Position numbers and translations under genes: made by a program. The notes below the pieces were generated by a model. It was given only the letters and a program-made list of their open reading frames with translations. It was not told the DNA's origin and made no database searches. 61,707 nucleotides of DNA from CAZUFB01 sp048173955 (lineage in GTDB: Bacteria; Actinomycetota; Coriobacteriia; Coriobacteriales; UMGS124): the NCBI GenBank assembly GCA_048173955.1, contig DBEYOB010000149.1:1-61707 (forward strand), given 5' to 3'. Positions 1-7,175 of the stretch are shown in pieces; within the stretch, counting starts at the first letter, position 1, and the number at the start of each line of letters is the position of its first letter.

Positions 1-1
1 G

Positions 2-442
2 GCGGCGGTCGCCGACGGGACGGCGGGGCGCGGCGCCGCGTTCCAGCCGTCCGGCGGTCAGGCCGAGGCGCCGGGCTACGAGGCGGTGCCCGACGAGGTC
101 TACGACGCGTACGACGATTCCTACGACGAGGCTCCCCTGGAACCGAGCCCCGAGGGGGCGGCGGTCGCCGCGCTGAGCGGTGCGAGCAAGCAGCCGATCC
201 CCGCGCCGGACGCCGGGTCCAAAGCGCCGGACGCATCCGCCGCCTCGGCGCCGGACGCCGGGTCGATCCCGCCGTGGGAGGCGGCCGAAGCTCCCGGCGA
301 GCCCAAGGAGGCCCCTGCGGTACGGGCGGAGGGCAACGGGGGTGCGTCCCAGGCCGGTGCCGCCGACCCGGTGGCGTCCGACCTGTCGCAGCTGCTCTCG
401 GCCGGTTTCGGAGGCTATGTCAAGGTGACCTGGGAGTCATAG
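2..442 (+). CDS. C-terminal fragment, possibly DNA polymerase III gamma/tau subunit (partial)
   Basis: The window opens inside this reading frame and only the last 146 codons are present. They are Pro/Ala/Glu/Asp-rich and low in complexity, which is typical of the unstructured linker at the end of gamma/tau. The chain ends in a short ordered-looking segment (SDLSQLLSAGFGGYVKV) resembling the 'L...FG..V' tail seen in many DnaX proteins. The ybaB-recR pair lies 4.9 kb downstream on the same strand, and dnaX is commonly the neighbour of that pair in bacteria, which supports the guess. The catalytic AAA+ part lies outside the window, so the identity is inference; any protein with a disordered acidic tail is possible. 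Confidence 0.5.
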   Translation, partial: AAVADGTAGRGAAFQPSGGQAEAPGYEAVPDEVYDAYDDSYDEAPLEPSPEGAAVAALSGASKQPIPAPDAGSKAPDASAASAPDAGSIPPWEAAEAPGEPKEAPAVRAEGNGGASQAGAADPVASDLSQLLSAGFGGYVKVTWES

Positions 443-476
443 CGGGCGCAGCGGGGGACACGCCTTCCGCGGGCCC

Positions 477-1241
477 CTACGCGAACGCCTGCACCACGGC
501 GCTCTCGAACGCCAGGCCGTCGAGCAGCTCGTCGGCGTCGTCGCGCTCGGGGGCGAGCGCCTCTTCGCGGGCGACTTCGCACCGTGCGAACCCGGCCGCG
601 GCAAGCTCTCCGGCAAGCTCGTCCCAGGTGGGCGCCGCGGCGAAGACGTTGCCCGTCTTCGCCAGGCGTTCGCGCACGTCGCGGGGGACGGGTTGCCGTG
701 CGAGCACGGCGTCGTGGTACAGATAGCCTCCGGGTGTGAGCACGCGGGCGATCTCGCGCAGCACGGCGCCGCGCCGCGACGTCACGTTGAGCACGCTGTT
801 GACGATGACGATGTCGAACGAGCCATCCTCGATGCCGACAGAGCGCAGGTCGTCGAGCTCGGCGCAGAGCAGGTCGAGGTGGCGCCGCCAGCCGTCGCCG
901 GCCCAGTGGTGCCCGGCCGCCCGCTCGACGGCGCGCGCGACGTTCGCGGGGTCGGGGTCGACCCCGACGACGTGCCCCGCGGCCCCCACGCGGTCGGAGA
1001 TCTTGAACGCCCCCAGCCCTTTGCGGCAGGCGAGGTCGAGCACCCGCTTGCCGGCGAGCTCCGCGTCGTCCGGCAGCACCATGACGCAGCGGGTAAAGCG
1101 CTGCGCTCCCCGCTGTGCACGGTGCGACCGCGCCTCGATGCGGTCGGGGGAGAGCCCGTCGCGGGAGTCGGCGGTACGAGCCGCGGCTCCCGACGCCGGC
1201 CCTCCGACCGTGAGCGTCTCAGCCATGTTGGACTCCGCCAT
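477..1241 (-). CDS. class I SAM-dependent methyltransferase
   Basis: A 254-residue protein with a Rossmann methyltransferase core in the middle. Motif I is VLDLACRKGLGAFKIS, followed by the acidic VVGVDPD that binds the SAM ribose, and later a FDIVIVNSVLN segment and a LTPGGYLYHD strand. The order and spacing fit UbiE/ArsM-like small-molecule methyltransferases. The ATG at 1241 is preferred over a GTG at 1250 because a GGCGGAG ribosome-binding site ends directly before the GTG, giving 9-base spacing only to the ATG. The conserved Cys triad of true arsenite methyltransferases is not evident, so the substrate is unknown. It converges on the first gene and is followed upstream by the LuxR gene on the same strand. 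Confidence 0.8.
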   Translation of the reverse strand: MAESNMAETLTVGGPASGAAARTADSRDGLSPDRIEARSHRAQRGAQRFTRCVMVLPDDAELAGKRVLDLACRKGLGAFKISDRVGAAGHVVGVDPDPANVARAVERAAGHHWAGDGWRRHLDLLCAELDDLRSVGIEDGSFDIVIVNSVLNVTSRRGAVLREIARVLTPGGYLYHDAVLARQPVPRDVRERLAKTGNVFAAAPTWDELAGELAAAGFARCEVAREEALAPERDDADELLDGLAFESAVVQAFA

Positions 1242-1312
1242 CTTAGACACCTCCGCCGTCGTGTACCGCGCGGGTCGCCCCGTGCTCTCCCTTGGTGTCA
1301 GGATAGCCCCTC

Positions 1313-2707
1313 CTACAGCGCAGCTTCCCGGTCTTCGACCAGCTTGAGCAATTCGTCACGGTTGTGTATGTCGAGCTTGCGGTAGATGTGTGCCACATGC
1401 GCCTTTACGGTCCCGTGCGTGATGCCGGTCTCGTCGGCCGCGAAAGCGCTCGTGTATCCCTGCGCGAGCACTTCGAACACCTCTCGCTCGCGCGGGGAGA
1501 GGCCGTACTCCGACGCGATAGTCGCAAAGAGCTGCTCCTCGCGCTCGGCGTTCGTTTGCGCCGCCCGGCTTTTGAAGCTGTCCTCCTGCTGGGTTCCGAC
1601 GAGGCGCGCCAAGGCGAGCGTCGAGGCAAGCACCAGGGCGAACGACGTCATGAGCAGGGCAGACTCGACCGCTCCCCCTGCAAGGGGGCGGGTCTGCCAA
1701 CCGAGTGCGGCGTCGAACCCGGTGCGCGCGGCGGATCCGAGGAGCGCTGCGACGCCGATCGCCACCTTGTCGGCGAGTGTGATGCCAAGCTCGCTGAAGC
1801 CGAGGCGCTCCTTGAGCGCGGAGAGCTGCACCGACGAGAACGTCTGCCAGGCGATCCATATTCCGGCGAGAAGGGAGGGCATCATGCTTGCCGCCCCGCC
1901 GCGGACGTGGGGCAGACACAGCATGCCCATCGCGACAAGCGTGACGGCGGGCAGCGTCGTATAGGGCGGCACGCCCAGGTGGAGCGTGGCGAACGTCGCC
2001 GCGGCGAGGGCGGCGAGCGCGAAGGCGAGCAGAAGCGGGTCGAGTCCGGGAAGGGCGAGCAGGCCGACCCAAAGGGGGAAAAGCCCCAGGGGAAATCCGA
2101 AGGCAAGGCGCTGCCCGAAGAACTTGGCGAGCTTTGCCTGCGGGCGTTCGATACTGCGCCGCGTCTGATTGCACAGGGGGATGCGCCCGCCCAACATGAG
2201 TGCCGCGGACCCGACCGTGCAGACGTCGGTCATCCAGGGGAGGGGTATGTGGGCCGCAAGGGACTGCCCCACGAGCGTCAATGCCGAGGCCATGAGCACG
2301 GCAACGATCACGCTGTTCGCGGCGAGGTATTTCTCGAGCGACGCGAAGGCGAGACCCCACAGGACCATGTTCGCCCCGAGCGTGAAGTAATCGAGTCCGG
2401 TGAGCGCAACGGCAACCGGGACCGGCAACGCAAGGCGGGCGGCGTCGAACACCAGCACGACGGTCGAGGCGATGATCATGGCGATGGGTATGCCGATGTG
2501 CGCCCTCTTGATTCCCTGCGACTTGAGAAAGAGGTAGACGCCGATGACCGATGCGAACATGAATGCGTTGGCGAGGACGTGCGCGTTCGTGCCGATCGAA
2601 GACGTGTAGTGCGGTACGGCGTCCATGAGCCGAAACGAGTATGAGGCCCAGTAGAGGCCGGCTCCTGCCGAAAGCCACAGGTTCGTTCCCGTTTTCCAGC
2701 TCTCCAT
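1313..2707 (-). CDS. membrane-anchored LuxR-type transcriptional regulator
   Basis: A 464-residue protein. Roughly residues 10-350 form about a dozen hydrophobic segments in transporter-like arrangement. The last 70 residues are a LuxR helix-turn-helix (LSPREREVFEVLAQGYTS, then HGTVKAHVAHIYRKLDIHNR). This architecture is characteristic of Eggerthellaceae, where many such proteins sit beside reductase genes and are thought to sense a small molecule through the membrane part. The start at 2707 is chosen because GAGGAGG lies just upstream; an in-frame extension to 2815 has no comparable site. It is divergent from the FMN/FAD reductase at 3063, with 355 bp between them, so it most likely controls that gene (inference). 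Confidence 0.88.
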   Translation of the reverse strand: MESWKTGTNLWLSAGAGLYWASYSFRLMDAVPHYTSSIGTNAHVLANAFMFASVIGVYLFLKSQGIKRAHIGIPIAMIIASTVVLVFDAARLALPVPVAVALTGLDYFTLGANMVLWGLAFASLEKYLAANSVIVAVLMASALTLVGQSLAAHIPLPWMTDVCTVGSAALMLGGRIPLCNQTRRSIERPQAKLAKFFGQRLAFGFPLGLFPLWVGLLALPGLDPLLLAFALAALAAATFATLHLGVPPYTTLPAVTLVAMGMLCLPHVRGGAASMMPSLLAGIWIAWQTFSSVQLSALKERLGFSELGITLADKVAIGVAALLGSAARTGFDAALGWQTRPLAGGAVESALLMTSFALVLASTLALARLVGTQQEDSFKSRAAQTNAEREEQLFATIASEYGLSPREREVFEVLAQGYTSAFAADETGITHGTVKAHVAHIYRKLDIHNRDELLKLVEDREAAL

Positions 2708-3062
2708 GCCGCCTCCTCGTGCCGTCTCCATGCCGCGATGTCCTCTATGCCACATTTGATGCATGCGGCGGGGCTGGTGTTGCGGCCGTCGTACGTGCGG
2801 GCGGTTTGCAGGCAAGGGGTTGCCTGCAAAACAAATATAGTCTACATGCTGGTAAAACCTTGTCTATACCCCATAGGTTTACTGACCCCCGATGCACGTC
2901 AGAGACGCCCGGCGGGTGACTAACCGTTTTGCGATATATGCAGCGTCCCGCTTGCCCGATACCTTTTTGCGTGGAGCGCGGAGCGCGGTGCCCTGCCCTG
3001 CCGGCGGCGCCCGCAGCGCGATTCTCCCGATTGTGTTTCCCGACAAACGGAAGGGGTTCACC
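2708..3062. promoter_or_regulatory. divergent promoter region between LuxR regulator and flavoprotein
   Basis: A 355-bp region without a gene. It is AT-richer than its flanks around 2820-2890, where the promoters for both directions probably lie. On the minus strand TAGACA and TAGACT are spaced by 16 bases near 2831-2860. On the plus strand TTGTCT stands near 2857. A GGTAAAACC block at 2851-2859 could be a regulator half-site. The flavoprotein leader is nearly 200 nt long if the plus promoter lies there. These assignments are by eye and tentative. Confidence 0.4.
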
Positions 3063-5105
3063 ATGGATCGCAAGATGACGAAGCTCCAGCCGATGCTCTC
3101 GAGGCGCCAGGTCCTGGGCGGCATGTTCGCCGCGGTTGCGGGGGCCTCGGTGTTCGGCATGGGACTGGGGCATGCCGTTGCCGACGACGCCGCCCCCGCC
3201 GCCCTCACCGACGGCACGTACACCTCGTCGATGCCGGCGATGAACGCCGATATCGAGGTCACCGTGACGATCGCGGACGGCAAAATCGCCGACGTCGAGG
3301 TCTCCCCCAACTCCGAGACGCCCGGCATCGGCGGGCAGCTGCTCGACAAGGACGGCAACGTCGTGACCTCGGTGGGCAAGGCCCCGGTCGACCTAATCCC
3401 CGAAAAGGTCGTGGAGGGCAACACACTCGCCGTGGACCTCGTGACCGGCGCGACAATCACCTCTGCCGCGGTCCTCTCCGCAATCAAGGACTGCGTGACC
3501 CAGGCCGGCGGCAACCCCGACGACTTCGCCACCCCGGCGAGCTACCCCGCCCATGAGGATGCCGCGGTCGACGTGGTCGTCGTCGGTGGCGGCGGAGCCG
3601 GCCTCGCCGCTGCAATCGTGGCCGCCCAGCAGGGCAAAAAGGTCGCCATCATCGAGAAGAACGGCTCGTGCGGCGGCGACACCCTCGTTTGCGGCGCGAT
3701 CTACAACTGCCCCGACGAGGAGCTGCAGTACCAGGTCGAGATGACCGACGCCGTGAAGTCCACCGTCGAAGCCGCCCTCGAGATGACGAGCGACGACCCC
3801 GACAAGCAGGCCGCCCTCGAGGCCATGCAGGAGCCTGTGCGCGCCCAGTGGGACGAGTACAAGTCGGGCGGCCGCACCGACCTGTTTGACACCAAGGAGT
3901 GGTACGCCCTCCAGACCTGGATCAACGGCGACATGGTGGCCAACCCCGAGCTCGTCAAGACGCTCACCTACAGCGCCTACGATGGCCTGCAGTGGCTCGA
4001 GGACATCGACATGGAGTTCGCCGACTCCATCAGCCAGGGCGCTGGCTCCCTGTGGCAGCGCACCCACACCTCCACGATGCAGATGGGCACCGGCTTCATC
4101 AGCACCTATGGCAAGCAGCTCGAGAACTACGCCGACTCCATCACCCTGTACGTCGAGACCACCGCGGGCGAGCTCGTGGTCGAGGACGGCAAGGTTTCCG
4201 GCGTTGTGGTGACCGACAACCACTCCGGCGCGACCTTCACGGTGACCGCGGCCGACGGTGTGATCCTGGCGACCGGCGGTTTCTCGGCCAACGGCAAGAT
4301 GGTCCAGGAGAACAACACCACCGGCAAGTGGCCGGACCTCTCCAAGACCGCGACCACCAACCGTTTCTCCTGCTCGCAGGGCGAGGGCATCACCATGGCG
4401 CGGACCGTGGGCGCCTCGCTCACCGACATGGACCAGATCCAGCTGCTCTACCTCGGCAACGTGGTGAACGGCCAAATCACCAAGTACACGCCGCGCGCCG
4501 CCAACGGCACCGACCAGATCATCTTCGTCAACAAGGAAGGCGAACGCTTCGTCCAGGAGGACGGCCGCCGCGACCAGATTTGCCTGGCCGTGCTCGAGCT
4601 GCCCGAGGGCATGTTCTACCTCATCGAGTCGGGCGACGGCGCAGGCTATGTCGACATCCACGACCCCGACTGGCGCAGCGCCGACGGCTTCACGTTCCCG
4701 TATCTCGAGGAGAACGGCTACGTGGTCTGGGACGACACGCTCGAGGGCCTCGCCGGCAAGCTCGAGATGGACGCCGCCACGCTCCAGGCCACGGTCGACG
4801 CCTTCAACGCGTCGGTCGACTCGGGCGACGACGCGTTCGGCCGCACGCTCTTCAGCACCAAGCTCGAGAACGGCCCGTGGGTGGCCACGCCGCGCCAGGC
4901 GTGCATCCACCACACCATGGGCGGCGTGACGATCGACCCCGAGGCCCGCGTGCTCGACGAATCCGGCGCCGCGATCGCCGGCCTCTACGCCGCCGGCGAG
5001 GTCACCGGCGGCATCCACGGCGGCAACCGCCTCGGCGGCAACGCCGTGGTCGACACCGTGGTGTTTGGCAAGATGGCCGCCGACACCCTCGTTGCCGACA
5101 ACTAG
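3063..5105 (+). CDS. Tat-exported FMN/FAD-binding reductase of the fumarate/urocanate reductase family
   Basis: A 680-residue enzyme with a Tat-like leader (SRRQVLGGMF at residues 13-22). An FMN-binding domain follows (about residues 45-145); its TGATIT near residue 128 matches the ApbE flavinylation motif, so covalent FMN is likely. The FAD domain starts with VVVGGGGAGLAAAI near residue 172. By comparison with flavocytochrome c fumarate reductases, the proton-donor Arg is present (RRD, Arg503), as are the HHTMGG histidines (616-617) and the GGNRLGGNAV Arg (656). The Glu/Arg pair that binds the second carboxylate of fumarate is not clearly conserved in the TPRAANG segment, so the substrate may be a monocarboxylate such as a urocanate- or cinnamate-type enoate (inference). 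There is no haem motif. An AAGGGG site precedes the ATG. Confidence 0.88.
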   Translation: MDRKMTKLQPMLSRRQVLGGMFAAVAGASVFGMGLGHAVADDAAPAALTDGTYTSSMPAMNADIEVTVTIADGKIADVEVSPNSETPGIGGQLLDKDGNVVTSVGKAPVDLIPEKVVEGNTLAVDLVTGATITSAAVLSAIKDCVTQAGGNPDDFATPASYPAHEDAAVDVVVVGGGGAGLAAAIVAAQQGKKVAIIEKNGSCGGDTLVCGAIYNCPDEELQYQVEMTDAVKSTVEAALEMTSDDPDKQAALEAMQEPVRAQWDEYKSGGRTDLFDTKEWYALQTWINGDMVANPELVKTLTYSAYDGLQWLEDIDMEFADSISQGAGSLWQRTHTSTMQMGTGFISTYGKQLENYADSITLYVETTAGELVVEDGKVSGVVVTDNHSGATFTVTAADGVILATGGFSANGKMVQENNTTGKWPDLSKTATTNRFSCSQGEGITMARTVGASLTDMDQIQLLYLGNVVNGQITKYTPRAANGTDQIIFVNKEGERFVQEDGRRDQICLAVLELPEGMFYLIESGDGAGYVDIHDPDWRSADGFTFPYLEENGYVVWDDTLEGLAGKLEMDAATLQATVDAFNASVDSGDDAFGRTLFSTKLENGPWVATPRQACIHHTMGGVTIDPEARVLDESGAAIAGLYAAGEVTGGIHGGNRLGGNAVVDTVVFGKMAADTLVADN

Positions 5106-5355
5106 GTTGTTGCGGATCCCCACCGGCCGCGTTTCCCGCGGGCTCGCGTGCGCCGAGCATGCGTCGCCCGCGGGCGCCTCTCCGGCGGGGATTCGCCTTG
5201 CGCTTGTTGCGGAACCTTGGCAGCTGCGTTTTCCGCTTCTCGGATGGTGTTGCCCCTCCGCGCTGGCACGTGCGCCCTCCGTCGGGTAAAGTGTCTCGGT
5301 ACGAAAAACGCGACGGTGCGGGCGCGGGTGCGCCCCCGACGAGAGGAACGCCCTC

Positions 5356-5664
5356 ATGGATATGCAGAAGATGCTCAAGCAGGCCAAGAAGATGCAGCAG
5401 CAGCTTGCCGACGTGCAGGACGGCCTCAAGGACGTCGTCGTGGAGGCCACGGCGGGCGGCGGCATGGTGAAGGCCACCATGAGCGGCGACGGCGTGCTCC
5501 AGTCCATCACCATCGACCCGCAGGCCCTCGACCCCGAGGACGTCGAGCTGCTGCAGGACATGATCGTCGCGGCGGTGAACGAGGCGAGCAACAACGCCTC
5601 CGACGTGGCCAACCAGCGCATGGGCGCGATCACGGGCGGGCTCAACATCCCGGGCCTGTTCTAA
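5356..5664 (+). CDS. ybaB: YbaB/EbfC family nucleoid-associated protein
   Basis: A 102-residue protein matching the full length of the family. It begins with MDMQKMLKQAKKMQQQL, an amphipathic coiled-coil helix, and continues with the conserved core GGGMVKATMSGDGVLQSI and the tail NEASNNASDVANQRMGAI. Members form dimers that bind DNA and are usually encoded directly before recR, as here (21 bp apart), which suggests a shared transcript and a link to RecR-dependent repair. A GAGAGG site precedes the ATG. The 250 bp upstream carries GC-rich dyads after the flavoprotein gene and a TAAAGT box at 5286-5291 that could be the -10 element. Confidence 0.95.
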   Translation: MDMQKMLKQAKKMQQQLADVQDGLKDVVVEATAGGGMVKATMSGDGVLQSITIDPQALDPEDVELLQDMIVAAVNEASNNASDVANQRMGAITGGLNIPGLF

Positions 5665-5685
5665 GCCCGAGAACCGGGAGAGACC

Positions 5686-6279
5686 GTGGCCGACGAGTCG
5701 TTCGCCAACCTGGTCGACGAGCTGGGCCGGCTGCCGGGCATCGGCCCGAAGTCGGCCCAGCGCATCGCATACTACATACTGCAGTCTGACGCGGCGTCGG
5801 TGCAGCGCCTGGCCGACGCCCTGCTCGACGTGAAGCACACGGTGCACTTTTGCCCGCGGTGCTTCAACTACGCGACGGGATCGGTGTGCTCGGTGTGCGC
5901 CGACCCGGCGCGCGACCAGACGCGCATCGCCGTGGTCGCCGAGCCGCGTGACGTGAGCGCCATCGAGCGCACCGGCGCCTACCGCGGCCTCTACCACGTG
6001 CTCGGCGGCGTCATCAGCCCCATGGACCGCGTGGGTCCCGACCAGCTCCACATCCGCGAGCTGATGGAGCGCCTGGGCACCGAGCCGATCGAGGAGGTCG
6101 TGCTCGCGACGAACCCCGACATCGAGGGGGAGACCACCGCGTCGTACCTTGCCCGGCTCATCAAGCCGCTCGGCGTCGAGGTCACGCGCCTGGCGAGTGG
6201 CCTTCCGGTCGGCGGCGACCTCGAGTACGCCGACGAGGTCACGCTCGGCCGCGCCATCGAGGCGCGCCGCGAGGTGTAG
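5686..6279 (+). CDS. recR: recombination protein RecR
   Basis: A 197-residue protein of normal RecR length, starting at GTG with GGGAG upstream. The N-terminal helix-hairpin-helix (LGRLPGIGPKSAQRIAYYIL) is followed by the four-cysteine zinc finger (CPRCFNYATGSVCSVC) and the Toprim domain (IAVVAEPRDVSAIE, then NPDIEGETTASYLA). The conserved C-terminal ASGLPVGGDLEYADEVTL is present. RecR acts with RecO, and RecF in some species, to load RecA at single-strand gaps. It is the second gene of the ybaB-recR unit, and the kinase-like gene follows after 48 bp. Confidence 0.97.
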   Translation: MADESFANLVDELGRLPGIGPKSAQRIAYYILQSDAASVQRLADALLDVKHTVHFCPRCFNYATGSVCSVCADPARDQTRIAVVAEPRDVSAIERTGAYRGLYHVLGGVISPMDRVGPDQLHIRELMERLGTEPIEEVVLATNPDIEGETTASYLARLIKPLGVEVTRLASGLPVGGDLEYADEVTLGRAIEARREV

Positions 6280-6327
6280 GGGGCGCGCGGCCCCGCCGCT
6301 TCCGTACGAGACGAAGGAGCTCCGCCC

Positions 6328-6861
6328 ATGCCCGTCGACAAGCGCAACATCATCCTGGTGGGGATGCCCGCCGCCGGCAAATCGACGCTGGGCGTGCTGC
6401 TCGCCAAGCAGCTGCGCTACAACTTCGCCGACTCGGACATCGCGATCCAGGTCGAAAACGACGGCACGCTGGCCGAGCTCATCGCGGCCCACGGCAACGA
6501 CGCGCTGCTCGCCATGGAGGCGAAGGTCCTCGGGGAGATCCAGCCCACGCGCACGGTGCTCGCCACCGGCGGCAGCGCCGTCTACAGCGCCGATGCGATG
6601 GCGCACCTCAAGACGACCGGCCCGGTGGTGTACCTGCGCGTCGCCTACGACGAGGTCGCCCGCCGGGTGGGCGACGTGGTGGCGCGCGGCGTGGTGATGC
6701 CGGCAGGCTACACGTTCCGCGACCTGTATGACGAGCGCTGCGCCCTCTACGAGAGGTACGCCGACGTGGTCGTGGACACTACGGGTGTCTCGGCGGGACG
6801 CTCGACCGACCTCGTCGCGCGCGCAGTCAACGCGTGGCTGCGGGAGCATCCGGCGGATTAG
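6328..6861 (+). CDS. shikimate kinase-like P-loop kinase lacking the canonical shikimate-binding arginine
   Basis: A 177-residue P-loop kinase of shikimate kinase length. Walker A is GMPAAGKSTLG near residue 12, the DSD motif that positions substrate and Mg is present, as is ATGGSAVY for the shikimate Gly-rich loop, and YDERCALYERYAD carries the C-terminal substrate-side Arg. The usual GE..FR..E motif reads GNDALLAMEAK, so the Arg that salt-bridges the shikimate carboxylate (Arg58 in the Mycobacterium enzyme) is replaced by Leu, and the lid lacks the RPLL signature. It may be a diverged shikimate kinase or a related kinase with another substrate. An AAGGAG site precedes the ATG. It follows recR in the same direction. 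Confidence 0.75.
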   Translation: MPVDKRNIILVGMPAAGKSTLGVLLAKQLRYNFADSDIAIQVENDGTLAELIAAHGNDALLAMEAKVLGEIQPTRTVLATGGSAVYSADAMAHLKTTGPVVYLRVAYDEVARRVGDVVARGVVMPAGYTFRDLYDERCALYERYADVVVDTTGVSAGRSTDLVARAVNAWLREHPAD

Positions 6862-6899
6862 TGGCTAGAGGCCGGCGGCGATCGGCGCAGGGTCGACTG

Positions 6900-6996
6900 A
6901 AAACGGCGATATTCGATATCCAGGCCAGGGGTCGCGCCGTCGTGTCAGGAAAATCGCGCCCGCCTGGCCAAAAAGCTCGATCGTGAAGAGCATCGG
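6900..6996. repeat. compact inverted repeat, degenerate copy of repeat family D
   Basis: In the 314-bp gap between the kinase gene and the peptidase gene (6862-7175), the stretch 6941-6996 closely matches one arm of the family D element at 24958-25189 (shared cores CTGGCCAAAAAG and CGATCGTGAAGAGCA). A shorter partner arm containing GGCCAGGGGTCGCG lies at about 6921-6936 and pairs with CGCGCCCGCCTGGCC at 6954-6968. The 10-mer GGGTCGACTG flanks the unit at 6890-6899 and 6995-7004, which could be a target duplication or chance. The rest of the gap holds only the AGGAGG site of the next gene. Confidence 0.5.
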
Positions 6997-7175
6997 GTCG
7001 ACTGGACGCCTGGTTGGCGACAGCCCACCGGGCGTTTTGCTGGCGAAGAAAAGGCTGCTGCCCGCAGCGGCCGCTCGTTCCCCGACGGCCTCCGCTTTCG
7101 CCCTGCTTGCGCTCGCTCGGCTCCGGTGTATCCTATCGCCGTACGAAACCCGCGCGACAAAGGAGGCACCCCGCC

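Noticed and set aside
3393..5648. A 751-codon open frame on the minus strand opposite the FMN/FAD reductase, and many similar long antisense frames
   Set aside because: They mirror strongly coding genes in high-GC DNA, contain His/Val/Arg-rich peptides without family features, and lack ribosome-binding sites.
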